From positions 744,001 to 808,000 of the forward strand of contig JAPFFF010000011.1 in the NCBI GenBank assembly GCA_039105265.1: DNA of 64,000 bases, given 5' to 3'. Numbering within the stretch: position 1 is the stretch's first letter; every line of letters begins with the position of its first letter. Origin of the DNA: Tritrichomonas musculus. Its lineage: Eukaryota; Parabasalia; Tritrichomonadida; Tritrichomonadidae. Shown here one piece after another: positions 39,601 to 47,457 of the stretch. A program made the translations under genes and the position numbers. The notes beneath the pieces were generated by a model that was not told the origin of the DNA, searched no databases, and saw nothing but the letters and a program-made list of their open reading frames with translations.

Positions 39601-41668
39601 TTCCATCTATTACTTCATCAATAGTTAACTCATTGTTTATTGGAAAGGATTTTAGATGTCTATCTTCATTATCATAACTTAATACACTTGCTGTGGGAAA
39701 GCGTGATCTGTTATCGCGAATATATCTCAACACTTGTATGAATGCATGTTGTGTTTCAATGTTGTTATCAATATTAACTTCGAATGCATCGTGATTATTA
39801 GCAGCAATCATCATACGTTCCAACTCATCTTGATACTTAGTTTCATCGTAGTAGTGGTCTCCATACAAGCGTTCAGCTGCATCCATAAGTGAAAGAATGA
39901 ATTCATCATCATTGTATTGGTCATCATCAATCATTTGTAGAGTGTTAATAATCGTGGATGTAGCTATGAATGTGAATGGTGTATATTCAATAACGGCATT
40001 GGTAAGATCTGTTACGTGTTCAACATCATTATTTACAGTGGTGGCATCAACATCATTCGTAGTGGCTTCATAATCATCAACTAGGATTAACTTCTGATCA
40101 TCATCTGAATCGAAATCAATAATATCATATGGTGGCATTATGTAATTACGACGGTATAACGTAAGTGAACCGCCTTTCTCAATGATAGTGATGGCATGTT
40201 TGTTGTCATCATCGTATTGATATGTTTCAACAGCAGCAATATCAAAGGTTTCAATCTCAAGGTCTGGTTCGTATTTGGACTCAGCATAGAGTTTAACGTC
40301 AATAACATCGCCTGTTTCACGTACTACCTTGTGTAGTTCAAACTTAACAATATTATCATCATCATCTTGTCCGACTTCATCAAAACAATCATCTTCAACT
40401 TCATAATCACATACTTCAATGTCGATGATGTTACCATTGCTATCATATGTAACTTCACATGGTTTAACGTCAATAGTACAATACTCAACTGATTCATCGA
40501 CGAAATCAATAGCATTAACATTAACAATCGTCAACTTAGCGTGTTCATCAATGGGTTCGTCAACGAAATCAATAGCATCAACATATTCAATCATCAACTT
40601 GGCATGTTCATCAACTGGTTCGTCAATGAAATTAACAGCATTAACATCTTCAATCATCAACTTAGCGTGTTCATCAATGGGTTCAACTACTTCTTCACTA
40701 TGTGTTGTGTTATTAAGTGGTTCATCAACTAGTTCAATAGCGTCAACATCATCATCGTTAAGTTGTGCATCATCTTCATCATTATCATGTGTTGCATCAT
40801 CGTTAAGTGGTGTTGCATCATCATCTAATGTAGGTTCTTCTTCATCTGATGCTAATTCGTCATCGTTAAGTGATGCATCATCGTCATCGTTAAGTGTTGC
40901 ATAATCATCATCTAATGTAGGTTCTTCTTCATCTGATGCTAATTCGTCATCGTTAAGTGATACATCATCGTCATCGTTAAGTGTTGCATAATCATCATCG
41001 TTAAGTGGTGTTGTATCATTGTCATCGTTAAGTGATGCGGAATCGTCATCGAAAAGTGAATCACCCATGTCATAAAATGCAGACTCATCTTCAGCTGATG
41101 CTAACTCGTCATCGTTATGTGTTGCATCATTGTCATCGTTAAGTGGTACTGTAACTGGTGCTGTGATGGTAGCATCATCGTCGTCGAATATAATTTCAAC
41201 ATCATCATCGTTAAGTGATGCATCATCGTCATCGTTAAGTGGTGTTGTAACTGGTGTTGTGATGGTAGCATCATCGTCATCGAATATAATTTCAACATCA
41301 TCGTTAAGTGATGCATCATCGTCATCGTTAAGTGGTGTTGTAATGGTAGCATCATCATCGTCAAATATAAGTTCAACATCATCGTTAAGTGATGCATCAT
41401 CGTCATCGTTAAGTGGTGTTGCAATGGTAGCATCATCATCGTCAAATATAAGTTCAACATCATCGTCTTCGTCAAGTGATGCGGTATCGTCATCGTCAAA
41501 TATGAGTTCAACATCATCGTCAAGTGGTGTATCAATGTTATCGTATGATGGGATGACGTCATTACTATGTTCGGATATGATGAGTGAGTCGTTATCAATG
41601 TATGTGGTTGTGTCCTCATCATAAGTGCAGTTTTCAATTGCGATTAATTCGGATATGGCGAATGGCAT
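36650..41668 (-). CDS. polB: Protein-primed family B DNA polymerase, extended (1,672 aa)
   Basis: Order of parts: an acidic repeat region of Asp/Asn/Leu units (about residues 45-330), then a DNCFVYACIQSG ... LLYKDHFMI module (Cys ~783, His ~869) that looks like a papain/OTU-type peptidase fold. Next come Exo I YADFETD (~996), Exo II YFHNLKYD (~1046) and Exo III YCEHDC (~1203). Polymerase motifs follow: A DFDAVSLYPSAM (~1298), B KLLLNSIYGKS (~1438), C YYQDTDSMH (~1529) and ALGKKSYLD (~1589). All catalytic residues are present. It copies the element from terminal protein primers. The start has a TTTTTTTATCACCACACAAATG context. Its start lies about 330 bp inside the right end. Confidence 0.95.
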   Translation of the reverse strand: MPFAISELIAIENCTYDEDTTTYIDNDSLIISEHSNDVIPSYDNIDTPLDDDVELIFDDDDTASLDEDDDVELIFDDDDATIATPLNDDDDASLNDDVELIFDDDDATITTPLNDDDDASLNDDVEIIFDDDDATITTPVTTPLNDDDDASLNDDDVEIIFDDDDATITAPVTVPLNDDNDATHNDDELASAEDESAFYDMGDSLFDDDSASLNDDNDTTPLNDDDYATLNDDDDVSLNDDELASDEEEPTLDDDYATLNDDDDASLNDDELASDEEEPTLDDDATPLNDDATHDNDEDDAQLNDDDVDAIELVDEPLNNTTHSEEVVEPIDEHAKLMIEDVNAVNFIDEPVDEHAKLMIEYVDAIDFVDEPIDEHAKLTIVNVNAIDFVDESVEYCTIDVKPCEVTYDSNGNIIDIEVCDYEVEDDCFDEVGQDDDDNIVKFELHKVVRETGDVIDVKLYAESKYEPDLEIETFDIAAVETYQYDDDNKHAITIIEKGGSLTLYRRNYIMPPYDIIDFDSDDDQKLILVDDYEATTNDVDATTVNNDVEHVTDLTNAVIEYTPFTFIATSTIINTLQMIDDDQYNDDEFILSLMDAAERLYGDHYYDETKYQDELERMMIAANNHDAFEVNIDNNIETQHAFIQVLRYIRDNRSRFPTASVLSYDNEDRHLKSFPINNELTIDEVIDGILGNITVEQFGSDTDPEVNADYIPVKFVVTFYKLTKRNGKTVFQEKINGEYVDVATVDSFRNSYDGAFFPYINLIPSLDLSRYQIFHEVDAKNYTDNCFVYACIQSGVFTKDEIDMLRGMIHTRSVPINMILKIASEMKCHFIVYRIDESRDVKHQKHLSIDTHKNSNVTADRVVRLLLYKDHFMIDNNEKLPITTYYIEHRDELDEKHADIPVEKRFHIRGVNQTGYPLYTTADWTGNDFTKVFRKMFECNCFREINQCEQNILTTCEYDNHLNDYIELDYDETLYCKEESSNAKHITPWKAVYYADFETDVTVSPHQPYLCCVYDGVKCKEPYTGDDIAKRFLNDLPNHSLVYFHNLKYDVCFFINEPGWKASVIKRGGTILQAVMKQYIPIKQWDKVKHTYVTKNITKRLTFRDSYSLIPAPLSQFGNMFNLNVHKEIMPYKLYTAANIKRKMIPFDEFKDQYRNEHIDDMSASELDQAYLQLLINAKVAESYDETTHMIDIMKYAQFYCEHDCITLANGIRKFDHDLNEVFKKANNKFPGINQYISISAIGYDFARTYGCTKDCFTLSGKPQNFIQRCVSGGRTMTANNEKQYVEGKIQDFDAVSLYPSAMHIMPGIPKGKPQVIPSNITHDQLMCYDTFFIEINIKHIKCKSTNPYRFGQVFIRNEEGTKLFCNQPVDHFYIDKIGLIDLIAAYDIEYEFIRGYYFNDGFNSSINTFIDTLFELRKTYKHEHNPLEKTIKLLLNSIYGKSILKPITDEVKIINRDDIIPFIYRKYNYIKEVVDNGGNKVFVKMIKPINKHYNLPQFGASVLSWSKHIMNQVMTLAEQNDIAIYYQDTDSMHLNEDDVDKLAALFKATYGKDLIGSDMTQFHCDFDVFPGAVGKIHSRKLIALGKKSYLDILVDEHGNEDYHIRMKSIPKQCIINKCKRMNITVEELYERMYHGEAITFDLTDGCNCFRKTKSFQQVTLPQFTRTVQFK
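40480..41560 (-). repeat. Coding trinucleotide/minisatellite repeats in PolB N-terminus
   Basis: Tandem units encoding DDDATI-TPLNDDDDASLNDDVE and, nearer 40480-40700, VDEPIDEHAKLMIE-type repeats. The DNA is a GAT/ATC-rich minisatellite that stays in frame. It is not shared with the Mav-E polymerase, so it expanded in this lineage. Confidence 0.8.
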
Positions 41669-41737
41669 TTGTGTGGTGATAAAAAAATTGACACGCTAAA
41701 AAAAATTAGGGTGAGCTTAATTGAAAAAAGTAGTGTG

Positions 41738-41996
41738 TTTACAGTTGAACCACGTTATGTGAACCGTTGTGTGACGTGATATGTGGCGTGTGACATGAGG
41801 TGATGACATGAGGTGATAACATGAGGTGATGACATGAGTTTAATGTGAGGTGATAACATGAGGTGATGACGTGAGGTGGCGACATGAGGTTTCATATTGA
41901 AAGTGCTATGATCTAGAAATGTCAAAAGGTATGGAGTTTCATCTTAAGGGGGGCAGATGATACGTAGTATCAGACGCCACCCTTAGGGTATCTACT
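41738..41996. repeat. Right TIR of Mav-B (259 bp)
   Basis: Reverse complement of 19279-19537, ending GGGTATCTACT. Contains the same CATGAGGTGATGA/CATGAGGTGATAA subterminal tandem repeats in inverted orientation. Confidence 0.95.
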
Positions 41997-42001
41997 TGAG
42001 A
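41997..42001. repeat. Right target-site duplication TGAGA of Mav-B
   Basis: Matches 19274-19278. Removing one copy plus the element restores the Mav-C polymerase frame. Confidence 0.85.
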
Positions 42002-43002
42002 AGATAACAGAAGGCGATCTCGATATTGACAGCAAGGACGAGCTCATAGATATTATCGCTTTTGATATTCTACAACTTGGTTACAATGGTGATAACAATT
42101 ATGAAGCTATGTTCTGGTTCATGAAAGGTAGAGAACAAACGAAAAACACAAATGAAGTCCCACCATCACCAAGCGCAAATGTTCCTCCTCCAAGAGAAAT
42201 TCCACGCTATATCGACAATAATGATTATTACTTTTTGAAGAACATCAAGAACAACATATGGAGGAAGGTCACTAAGGATGATTCTTTTGTGAAGATAACT
42301 TATAACGATTTCATTAAGCTTAAGGACGAGCAGGAAAAAATAGTGGACGTAATTATGAAGAAACTTTATGATTCCCCTGAGTATTGGCATATAAATTTCG
42401 AGCAACTTACGAACTGAGGTAGAGAATTAATATTTCCTGCTCTTCATAATTTCTTTAACACTATTGTCAAAAATTTCTCTGTCACAAATCAATATAAGCT
42501 CAGGTTCAAAGTCAATAATGAATGGCGCACTTTACCTCTCACTTCTGAAAACTTCAACAAGCTTATGGAAAACTTTACGAAGAAACATTTTATATTCGAC
42601 ATGGATGATGTCAAGCCTGAGTACTTTTATGAGAAGGGCAGTATGGAACTCCCAGAATGGTCTCTCTTTTCTCAGCTCATCTTTAGCAAAACCAAAAATG
42701 TCAGAAGTAATGCAGATCGCGGAGGTTCATTCTTTCAATTCTTAGTCAAAGAGAGCTGCCCAAAAGAGATAGTAAAATACCTGACTCGCCTACAAATTTT
42801 CGACAATCTTGCTAACAACAAAGGTACACAACGAAAAGAACTTGATGACTGTTGTTTCATATATGCTCTTCAACAAACAGGGTCCTATGATGAAGAAACC
42901 TTAAATCAAATGCGGCTAAGAATCAACAACAGATATCTCTCCAATTCTGCTATCAACAATCTATGTCAGGAATTTAAGATCCACATCAGTAGTATATACT
43001 AG
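42002..43002 (+). pseudogene. polB: PolB of Mav-C, continuation (5' region only)
   Basis: Continues the frame of 19212-19278. It aligns with the Mav-A polymerase N-terminus (MKKLYDSPEYWHINFEQLT against MQRLYDNPTDWFVDFEQFT; GRELIFPALHNFF against GRKLLFPRLRQFF). An in-frame TGA at 42415-42417 replaces an expected Arg codon (CGA to TGA). The frame then runs on through the DDCCFIYALQQTG module to TAG at 43000-43002, where homology stops before the exonuclease domain. The gene was therefore split by Mav-B, has a nonsense mutation and is cut at 43000. Confidence 0.85.
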
Positions 43003-43246
43003 TCGGTTTCCGCGGGGCACAGGCTGCCCACGCGTCAACACGAACTAGTTAAAAAAAATAAAAAAAAAAAATAAAAAAGAAAAATAAAAAAAAAAACTTC
43101 TTCTTCTTTTCATGTTATCCCACCCACCCACCTCAACGCCTACCATCAATGAAACGGCACAGGTACCCCACCCCACAACCGCCCATCTATGAAACGGCAC
43201 AGGTACCTGCCCCGAGAATCTCGTACCTATTTCTTTCTATATGTAA
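43003..43246. other. GC-rich hairpin, A-rich tract and short repeats at Mav-C/Mav-D junction
   Basis: The sequence GGGGCACAGGCTGCCC within CGCG arms (about 43013-43034) is a GC-rich hairpin in an AT-rich setting, bounded by ACTAGT on both sides. It is followed by about 60 bases of A-rich tract (43047-43096). Then CTATGAAACGGCACAGGTACC-like strings occur twice, and a 27-bp sequence (43203-43229) reappears exactly at 61564-61590. The first part could be a retroposed fragment with a poly(A)-like tail; no family recognised. Confidence 0.45.
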
Positions 43247-43582
43247 ATGTCATTTGTACCACTCAAAGGCTTTACTAACGACTATGAGATACTGAATAGG
43301 TACCCCTTTACTATAAGACGTAAGAGTAATCATTTTATATGCAAAGATGCAAAACATATAAAGGGGTATATACGTGTATGTCTAAATGGCGACTACTACT
43401 TGAAACATGTACTTATAGCAAGACAGTTCATACCTAATGATGACCCACAACATAAAATAGAGGTAGACCATATCAATAGGAATAGGGCTGACTACCATCT
43501 AAGCAACTTAAGATGGGTAACCCCAACTGATAGTAACTATAACAGGGATATGCCCAAAATTATAAATGCGAGGGCAGATTAG
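43247..43582 (+). CDS. NUMOD4-HNH endonuclease, short form (111 aa)
   Basis: MSFVPLKGFTNDYEILNRYPFTIRRK (NUMOD4-like) followed by KHVLIARQFIPNDDPQHKIEVDHINRNRADYHLSNLRWVTPTDSNYNR (HNH). It stops right after the HNH core and lacks the ~70-residue C-terminal domain of the Mav-B and Mav-E enzymes, so it is either a minimal form or 3'-truncated. Overlaps the end of the convergent gene 43560-43823 by 23 bp. Confidence 0.75.
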   Translation: MSFVPLKGFTNDYEILNRYPFTIRRKSNHFICKDAKHIKGYIRVCLNGDYYLKHVLIARQFIPNDDPQHKIEVDHINRNRADYHLSNLRWVTPTDSNYNRDMPKIINARAD

Positions 43583-43823
43583 ATATTTGGTACTCTAAGA
43601 ACTCAAAGGCAAAATGTTCTATTTGGTCGATAAATTCCAAATCACCATCTTTCATCATTACACCAAGAAATTCAGGTTCGAAATACTCAGCAGCTAACTC
43701 TTTTATCTTATTAATTAAAATATTACATACTCCCTCATTAGTCTCACATCTATATTCATAGAGGTTTGATACTATTTTATAGAGGATATATATACGCTCT
43801 TTTATGGTCATGTAATAAGCCAT
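43560..43823 (-). CDS. Small acidic helical protein (87 aa)
   Basis: MAYYMTIKERIYILYKIVSNLYEYRC..., predicted mostly helical and acidic, no motif known to me. The start is supported by a TTTTTTTATTTCTGTATAAATG context, the same signature as other Maverick genes. Divergent from 43891 over a 67-bp spacer. Unknown function. Confidence 0.5.
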   Translation of the reverse strand: MAYYMTIKERIYILYKIVSNLYEYRCETNEGVCNILINKIKELAAEYFEPEFLGVMMKDGDLEFIDQIEHFAFEFLEYQISNLPSHL

Positions 43824-43890
43824 TTATACAGAAATAAAAAAAATGAAATGAACAATAGAAAAATGTTTAGTCATTTCATTTTTTTCTTTG

Positions 43891-44130
43891 ATGAATATCG
43901 ATAAGAAGATACGATTGACCACTGAAATGCTCAACGCTAAAATCATGGATGAAAAGCAAAAGCTTGAAACTTACTTGTTGCTCCAAATTGATCAACTCCA
44001 CCAACGACTTGATGAGGTTCTTAATAGGGTCAACCTGCTATCCTTAAAACTCGATTCTGTCATTGATGACCTTGCAAATATGAAGGTCAACGTTGATGAT
44101 ATCAACAGTAGCCTTGATAACCTTCATTAA
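43891..44130 (+). CDS. Small coiled-coil protein (79 aa)
   Basis: ATG at 43891 after a TTTTTTTCTTTG leader. Nearly all heptad repeat (QLHQRLDEVLNRVNLLSLKLDSVIDDLANMKVNVDDINSSLDNL). Functionally parallel to the small coiled-coil gene in Mav-A (4573-4743), though sequence identity is not evident. May trimerise or bind a fibre; inference only. Confidence 0.5.
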   Translation: MNIDKKIRLTTEMLNAKIMDEKQKLETYLLLQIDQLHQRLDEVLNRVNLLSLKLDSVIDDLANMKVNVDDINSSLDNLH

Positions 44131-44171
44131 TAAACAACATCTTCTTCTTCTTTCTTTTATTTGATTTTTAA

Positions 44172-45746
44172 ATGACAAGTGATGTAGGTACACAAACTAA
44201 ACCTAACAATAAAATACAACTATTACAAGGTACTATTAAATTTCGACCTAAACTAGTTGATAGAGATGTTGCAAGATTAACAAGAGGTTTGGGTCAAACT
44301 ATATGGAAGTTCTCTAATAATCAAATAAATCTACAAAAATTATATGAGACATATTTAAATACTAGTATAGCTTTTAAAGACGTACTTGAATTTGCTAATA
44401 GACTCAAGAGAGAGAAACCAAAAGCAAAATTTTCAGGTTGTGTGTTTGCTATTAAGAAAAATCAAGATGATAAAGATGAACATGGGCATTACATAACAGT
44501 ATTAAAGCCATATCAATATACTCTCCAAGAATCAGATCAAGGTATATTAACAGAGATAAAATTACATTATGATATTATCAACATAAGGATATCTCGAATG
44601 AAGACTGAGGAGGAAAAACAAGCAGCTAGAGAACTGAGAGAGCAGATGAAAGAAAGAACATTGAAAAGTGGTAAGAAAGAATATAAAACTAGAGGTATTC
44701 AAACAGATGATATACCAGAATTGGCTCCATTACCCAGACCTCCAACTTTAAATCGAAATGATTATCATCTTAACCTTAGGAAAATCGGTAGGAACCGACC
44801 CACAAATGTTGAGCCACCAACAAGGGATCAAAATCAAAACAGAATTCAACTTTTACTTCAAAGTAGTACAAATTTAGACGAGGATGATATACCTAAGAAA
44901 AAATCAAAACAACCTAAGAAAAAATCAAAACGACCTCGTTCACCTTCACCTCCACCTCCTCCTCCTTCTCGTTCACCTCCACCTCCACCACCTCCTCCTC
45001 CTTCATCACCACCTCCACAGTTTCCATCATCACATACCTCTCGAGGTACTAGTCCTCCTCCAAGAGAACCCCGTATGACACCACAGAAGACAGGAGAGTA
45101 TACAGTAGACCAAAGACGTCATAAAATTCATGATTGGAGGAGTTTAGTCAATGATGAAAATATAGAAGAAGATGTTATTGATGACTACTTGAAACTTCTA
45201 TATAACAAAGGAAAGAGATTGAATAAACAACCTGGTCAAAATGAGGCAGAGTTTGATAAAAAGAAAATATTGGTTTTACCTACTGCATTTTATACCTTCC
45301 TTTCTATAGCATATGAGACTAATGATATGGAAAAAATACATGAACTGATGAAAAGTCCTATCTCAGGTAAACAGTCATTTACACATTTCGATAAAGTATT
45401 TGTCCCCATTTGCTCAGATGGAGAACATTGGGTTTTATGTATTGTTCGATATCCAAAGAAAATAATCGAATGCTATGACTCTGAGAATAAGTCAATGGCA
45501 CCAGAGGTAAAGACACTTAATAAGTGGATCGATATTTCAGGAACAGGTAAGTTAAAAGCAAAATATTATGATGTACCTAGTCAAAAGAATAACAAGGATT
45601 GTGGAGTGTTTCTAATGGAATCTTGTCGTACCTTTTTGCATGAAGGAAATGGTAAGTTTAAACAACGCAATATACCAGATATTAGAAAGAGAATACTTCG
45701 AGAACTTCAAAACAATGAATTAGAAACAGGTGTTGTATATAAATAA
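44172..45746 (+). CDS. Ulp1/adenain-like cysteine protease with N-terminal extension (524 aa)
   Basis: The C-terminal domain (about 315-510) has the C48-type catalytic order: His in GEHWVLCI (~417), Asp in ECYDSENKS (~436), Gln in VPSQKNNK (~471) and Cys in DCGVFLMES (~477). It belongs with the maturation proteases of Polintons and adenoviruses, which process capsid precursors. The N-terminal ~160 residues form a separate unknown domain, followed by a basic linker and a proline-rich run (about 255-300, SPPPPPP-type). This is the only protease gene of this type in the window. Confidence 0.85.
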   Translation: MTSDVGTQTKPNNKIQLLQGTIKFRPKLVDRDVARLTRGLGQTIWKFSNNQINLQKLYETYLNTSIAFKDVLEFANRLKREKPKAKFSGCVFAIKKNQDDKDEHGHYITVLKPYQYTLQESDQGILTEIKLHYDIINIRISRMKTEEEKQAARELREQMKERTLKSGKKEYKTRGIQTDDIPELAPLPRPPTLNRNDYHLNLRKIGRNRPTNVEPPTRDQNQNRIQLLLQSSTNLDEDDIPKKKSKQPKKKSKRPRSPSPPPPPPSRSPPPPPPPPPSSPPPQFPSSHTSRGTSPPPREPRMTPQKTGEYTVDQRRHKIHDWRSLVNDENIEEDVIDDYLKLLYNKGKRLNKQPGQNEAEFDKKKILVLPTAFYTFLSIAYETNDMEKIHELMKSPISGKQSFTHFDKVFVPICSDGEHWVLCIVRYPKKIIECYDSENKSMAPEVKTLNKWIDISGTGKLKAKYYDVPSQKNNKDCGVFLMESCRTFLHEGNGKFKQRNIPDIRKRILRELQNNELETGVVYK

Positions 45747-45767
45747 AGACTTTTTATTCAACTCGAA

Positions 45768-46769
45768 ATGGAATTACCACCAAGTGTTAACACTTTATAT
45801 CCTAATCGAGATAATATAGTTAATGATGGTAATACACCTCTTCCAATCGAAACAGCCTACTTCCTTGAGGATGCTCAACATGATAAAGCTAAGTTTAATA
45901 GGTATTGGTTTAATTTCCCACCAGAATGGTCAACTGCAAACAAAGGGGAATCTATTGTTGGCGTTCGTTCAGCACATATCATTAAGAGAAGACGCAAAAT
46001 GGAAGTAGAGATTGAAATATATAAGATACATAAGAAAACATATGAGTTTGTTTGTGGTGGAACATGGAATGATGGAACACTAAAAGAAGACTATATAACT
46101 GGTTCAAATCATGAATATGGATGCTTCAAAGTCATTGATTGGGTGTCAGTCGATGGAGATTTACGTGGATTTTTTGATGCAGTTAATCGTGCATTCAAGT
46201 CATACATTAAAACTTCAACATTAGACAAATTTGTTCAAAATGATGATGATATACAGGATAGAGATATACAAACCGATGGATACTATGATAAAAATGGTTT
46301 TCATGAAATCATTTATACAGAAAGAAATAAAGCAGGGAACCATAAATACTACTATAACAATAGTAAGAATGAACGAGATTGGGAGTATACTGTACCATAT
46401 ATGAACTTTTTCCAACTTAAATCCTGGAATGATGACTTTGCAGATGTGTTTAATATAGGTAATGGCATATTTCAAAATAAACCAGAAAAATATCAAACAT
46501 GGAGTAAGACATTAATATTTGATAATATATGGGACAGACAATCATGCAAAATATATTCATCGATAGGTGAACAAGCATTACATAACTATATTGGAGATAG
46601 TGATGTTGAATATAGTCCAATTAAGTACTTCAAGTTAAACTCAATGGACCAAAGGTTTTGGATAGACTTCTATAGTGATGCCCATTATAATTGTCCAACA
46701 AAACTACCTCCAAATGATTCATTTGTAATCGAAATGCAATTCCTTCAATACGATAAGATGTTTATTTAA
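45768..46769 (+). CDS. Putative minor capsid (penton-like) protein, Mav-D (333 aa)
   Basis: Same family as 19556 and 47458: PLPIETAYFLEDAQHDKAKFNRYWFNFPPEW, then GESIVGVRSAHI, and at the end SPIKYFKLNSMDQRFWIDFYSD ... FVIEMQFLQYDKMF. Shorter middle than the other copies. It sits 21 bp after the protease and just before the gene interrupted by Mav-E, as in the Mav-B order capsid-associated/integrase. Confidence 0.5.
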   Translation: MELPPSVNTLYPNRDNIVNDGNTPLPIETAYFLEDAQHDKAKFNRYWFNFPPEWSTANKGESIVGVRSAHIIKRRRKMEVEIEIYKIHKKTYEFVCGGTWNDGTLKEDYITGSNHEYGCFKVIDWVSVDGDLRGFFDAVNRAFKSYIKTSTLDKFVQNDDDIQDRDIQTDGYYDKNGFHEIIYTERNKAGNHKYYYNNSKNERDWEYTVPYMNFFQLKSWNDDFADVFNIGNGIFQNKPEKYQTWSKTLIFDNIWDRQSCKIYSSIGEQALHNYIGDSDVEYSPIKYFKLNSMDQRFWIDFYSDAHYNCPTKLPPNDSFVIEMQFLQYDKMFI

Positions 46770-46775
46770 AAATAA

Positions 46776-46844
46776 ATGAGTAAAGAAGAACCAAGCCCAT
46801 ATGAAAAATTATACAACAAAGCTAAATGGAAGACCTTGGACAAA
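46776..46844 (+). pseudogene. First 23 codons of an interrupted gene, probably integrase (Mav-D)
   Basis: ATG at 46776 (AAATAAATG, 6 bp after the previous gene) reads MSKEEPSPYEKLYNKAKWK and stops matching anything at the Mav-E terminus. In Mav-B and Mav-E the gene in this position is the integrase, whose starts (MSYNTLDELFKKYPWKSKSK) have a similar LxxxYxWK-type pattern. The identity is inferred from position and weak similarity. Confidence 0.45.
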
Positions 46845-47107
46845 AGTAGTTATACATAGTGAAGGGGGGATAGATAACTAGTATAAGCAAATGAGGCTCT
46901 CCAGCTTTGAAAGCTTCCTGAAGAGACGATAATTTGAGGTACTTTGGAGATGTTTTATATTATAGCTCCCTCGCTTTGAAAAGCTCCCTCGCTATAATAA
47001 ACCATATCTCCAAACAGCCCCAAGCAACCCCCACCCAGCCACCCTACACGGAGAGCCTCATTTGCTTATACTAGTTATCTATCCCCCCTTCACTATGTAT
47101 AACTACT
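46845..47107. repeat. Mav-E terminal region: 263-bp imperfect foldback
   Basis: The outer ~60 bases (46845 onward: AGTAGTTATACATAGTGAAG, a G6 run, then ATAACTAGTATAAGCAAATG) are repeated inverted at about 47050-47107. Between them lie shorter inverted repeats (GCTCCCTCGCT twice, GGAGATG.../CATATCTCC). No target duplication flanks the foldback itself (ACAAA left, TAATA right), so I read it as the complex left terminus of Mav-E rather than a separate MITE. Confidence 0.55.
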
Positions 47108-47457
47108 TAATACCAACCTATCTAGCATACTCCTACAGCAATCATCTCATGCAATCATCTCAAGCAATCATCTCAAGCAACCCATCACACACATCCACTC
47201 AAGCAACCCATCTCATACATCCACTCATGCAACCTATCTAGTATACTCCTACAGCAATCCATCTCACACAAATCCACTCACACAAATCATCTCAAGTAAT
47301 CATCTCCCATATCTTGTATCGCAAATCATCTCATGCAACCATCACACACATCCACTCATGCAATCATCTCCCAAATCTCATCACATACATCCACTCATGC
47401 AACCACTTCATGTACACCCGATACCTACTCAAAAATAAATCTTTAATTGAATCATAA
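47108..47457. repeat. Mav-E subterminal degenerate repeats, non-coding
   Basis: About 300 bp of short imperfect direct repeats built on CAATCATCTCAAG, CATCCACTCATGCAAC and ATCTAGTATACTCCTACAG. The layout (between terminus and the first capsid-associated gene) matches the CTCATGTCATCAC repeats of Mav-B. No gene. Confidence 0.6.

Larger units (their letters stand above)
19279..41996. mobile_element. Mav-B: complete 22.7-kb Maverick/Polinton
   Basis: Bounded by 259-bp terminal inverted repeats starting AGTAGATACCC and flanked by a 5-bp duplication. Contents left to right: putative minor capsid, integrase, packaging ATPase, three small virion-like genes, major capsid, two small genes, a giant fibre gene (-), another virion-like gene, an AT-hook/basic protein (-), a structured RNA, HNH endonuclease, a conserved small gene (-) and PolB (-). 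All frames appear open and the TIRs differ at about one base, so insertion was recent and the element may still be mobile. No Ulp1/adenain-type protease gene is recognisable in it. Confidence 0.95.
18488..43002. mobile_element. Mav-C: Maverick remnant split by Mav-B
   Basis: Joining 19278 to 42002 across Mav-B restores one polymerase reading frame, which shows that Mav-B sits inside an older Maverick. The left end is placed at 18488 because AGTAGTATGATGAAAAGGG there resembles the Mav-E terminus (AGTAGTTATACATAGTGAAGGG) and composition changes from host to mixed. Polymerase homology stops near 43000, where a short GC-rich piece and an A-rich tract follow. The rest of Mav-C is missing or lies elsewhere. 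The left end is inference. Confidence 0.65.
43003..46844. mobile_element. Mav-D: Maverick fragment cut by Mav-E
   Basis: Contains HNH endonuclease, two small genes, an Ulp1/adenain-type protease, a capsid-associated gene and the first 23 codons of the next gene, all with T-tract starts. Gene content marks a Maverick. It may belong with Mav-C or be a separate element; the left border is unclear. The right border is the Mav-E insertion at 46845. Confidence 0.55.

Noticed and set aside
41101-41637. Long frames antisense and frame-shifted to the PolB N-terminus (also 40419-40904 and 41130-41624)
   Set aside because: Created by the GAT-rich minisatellite; the true gene on the minus strand has full polymerase motifs.
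42109-43002. Several separate small genes between 42109 and 43002
   Set aside because: They are in one frame and align with PolB N-termini; a single TGA splits them, so this is one pseudogene.
46845-47107. Independent 263-bp MITE
   Set aside because: Flanks ACAAA and TAATA do not form a duplication and the interrupted Mav-D frame does not resume after 47107; a Maverick terminus explains both sides better. Not excluded completely.
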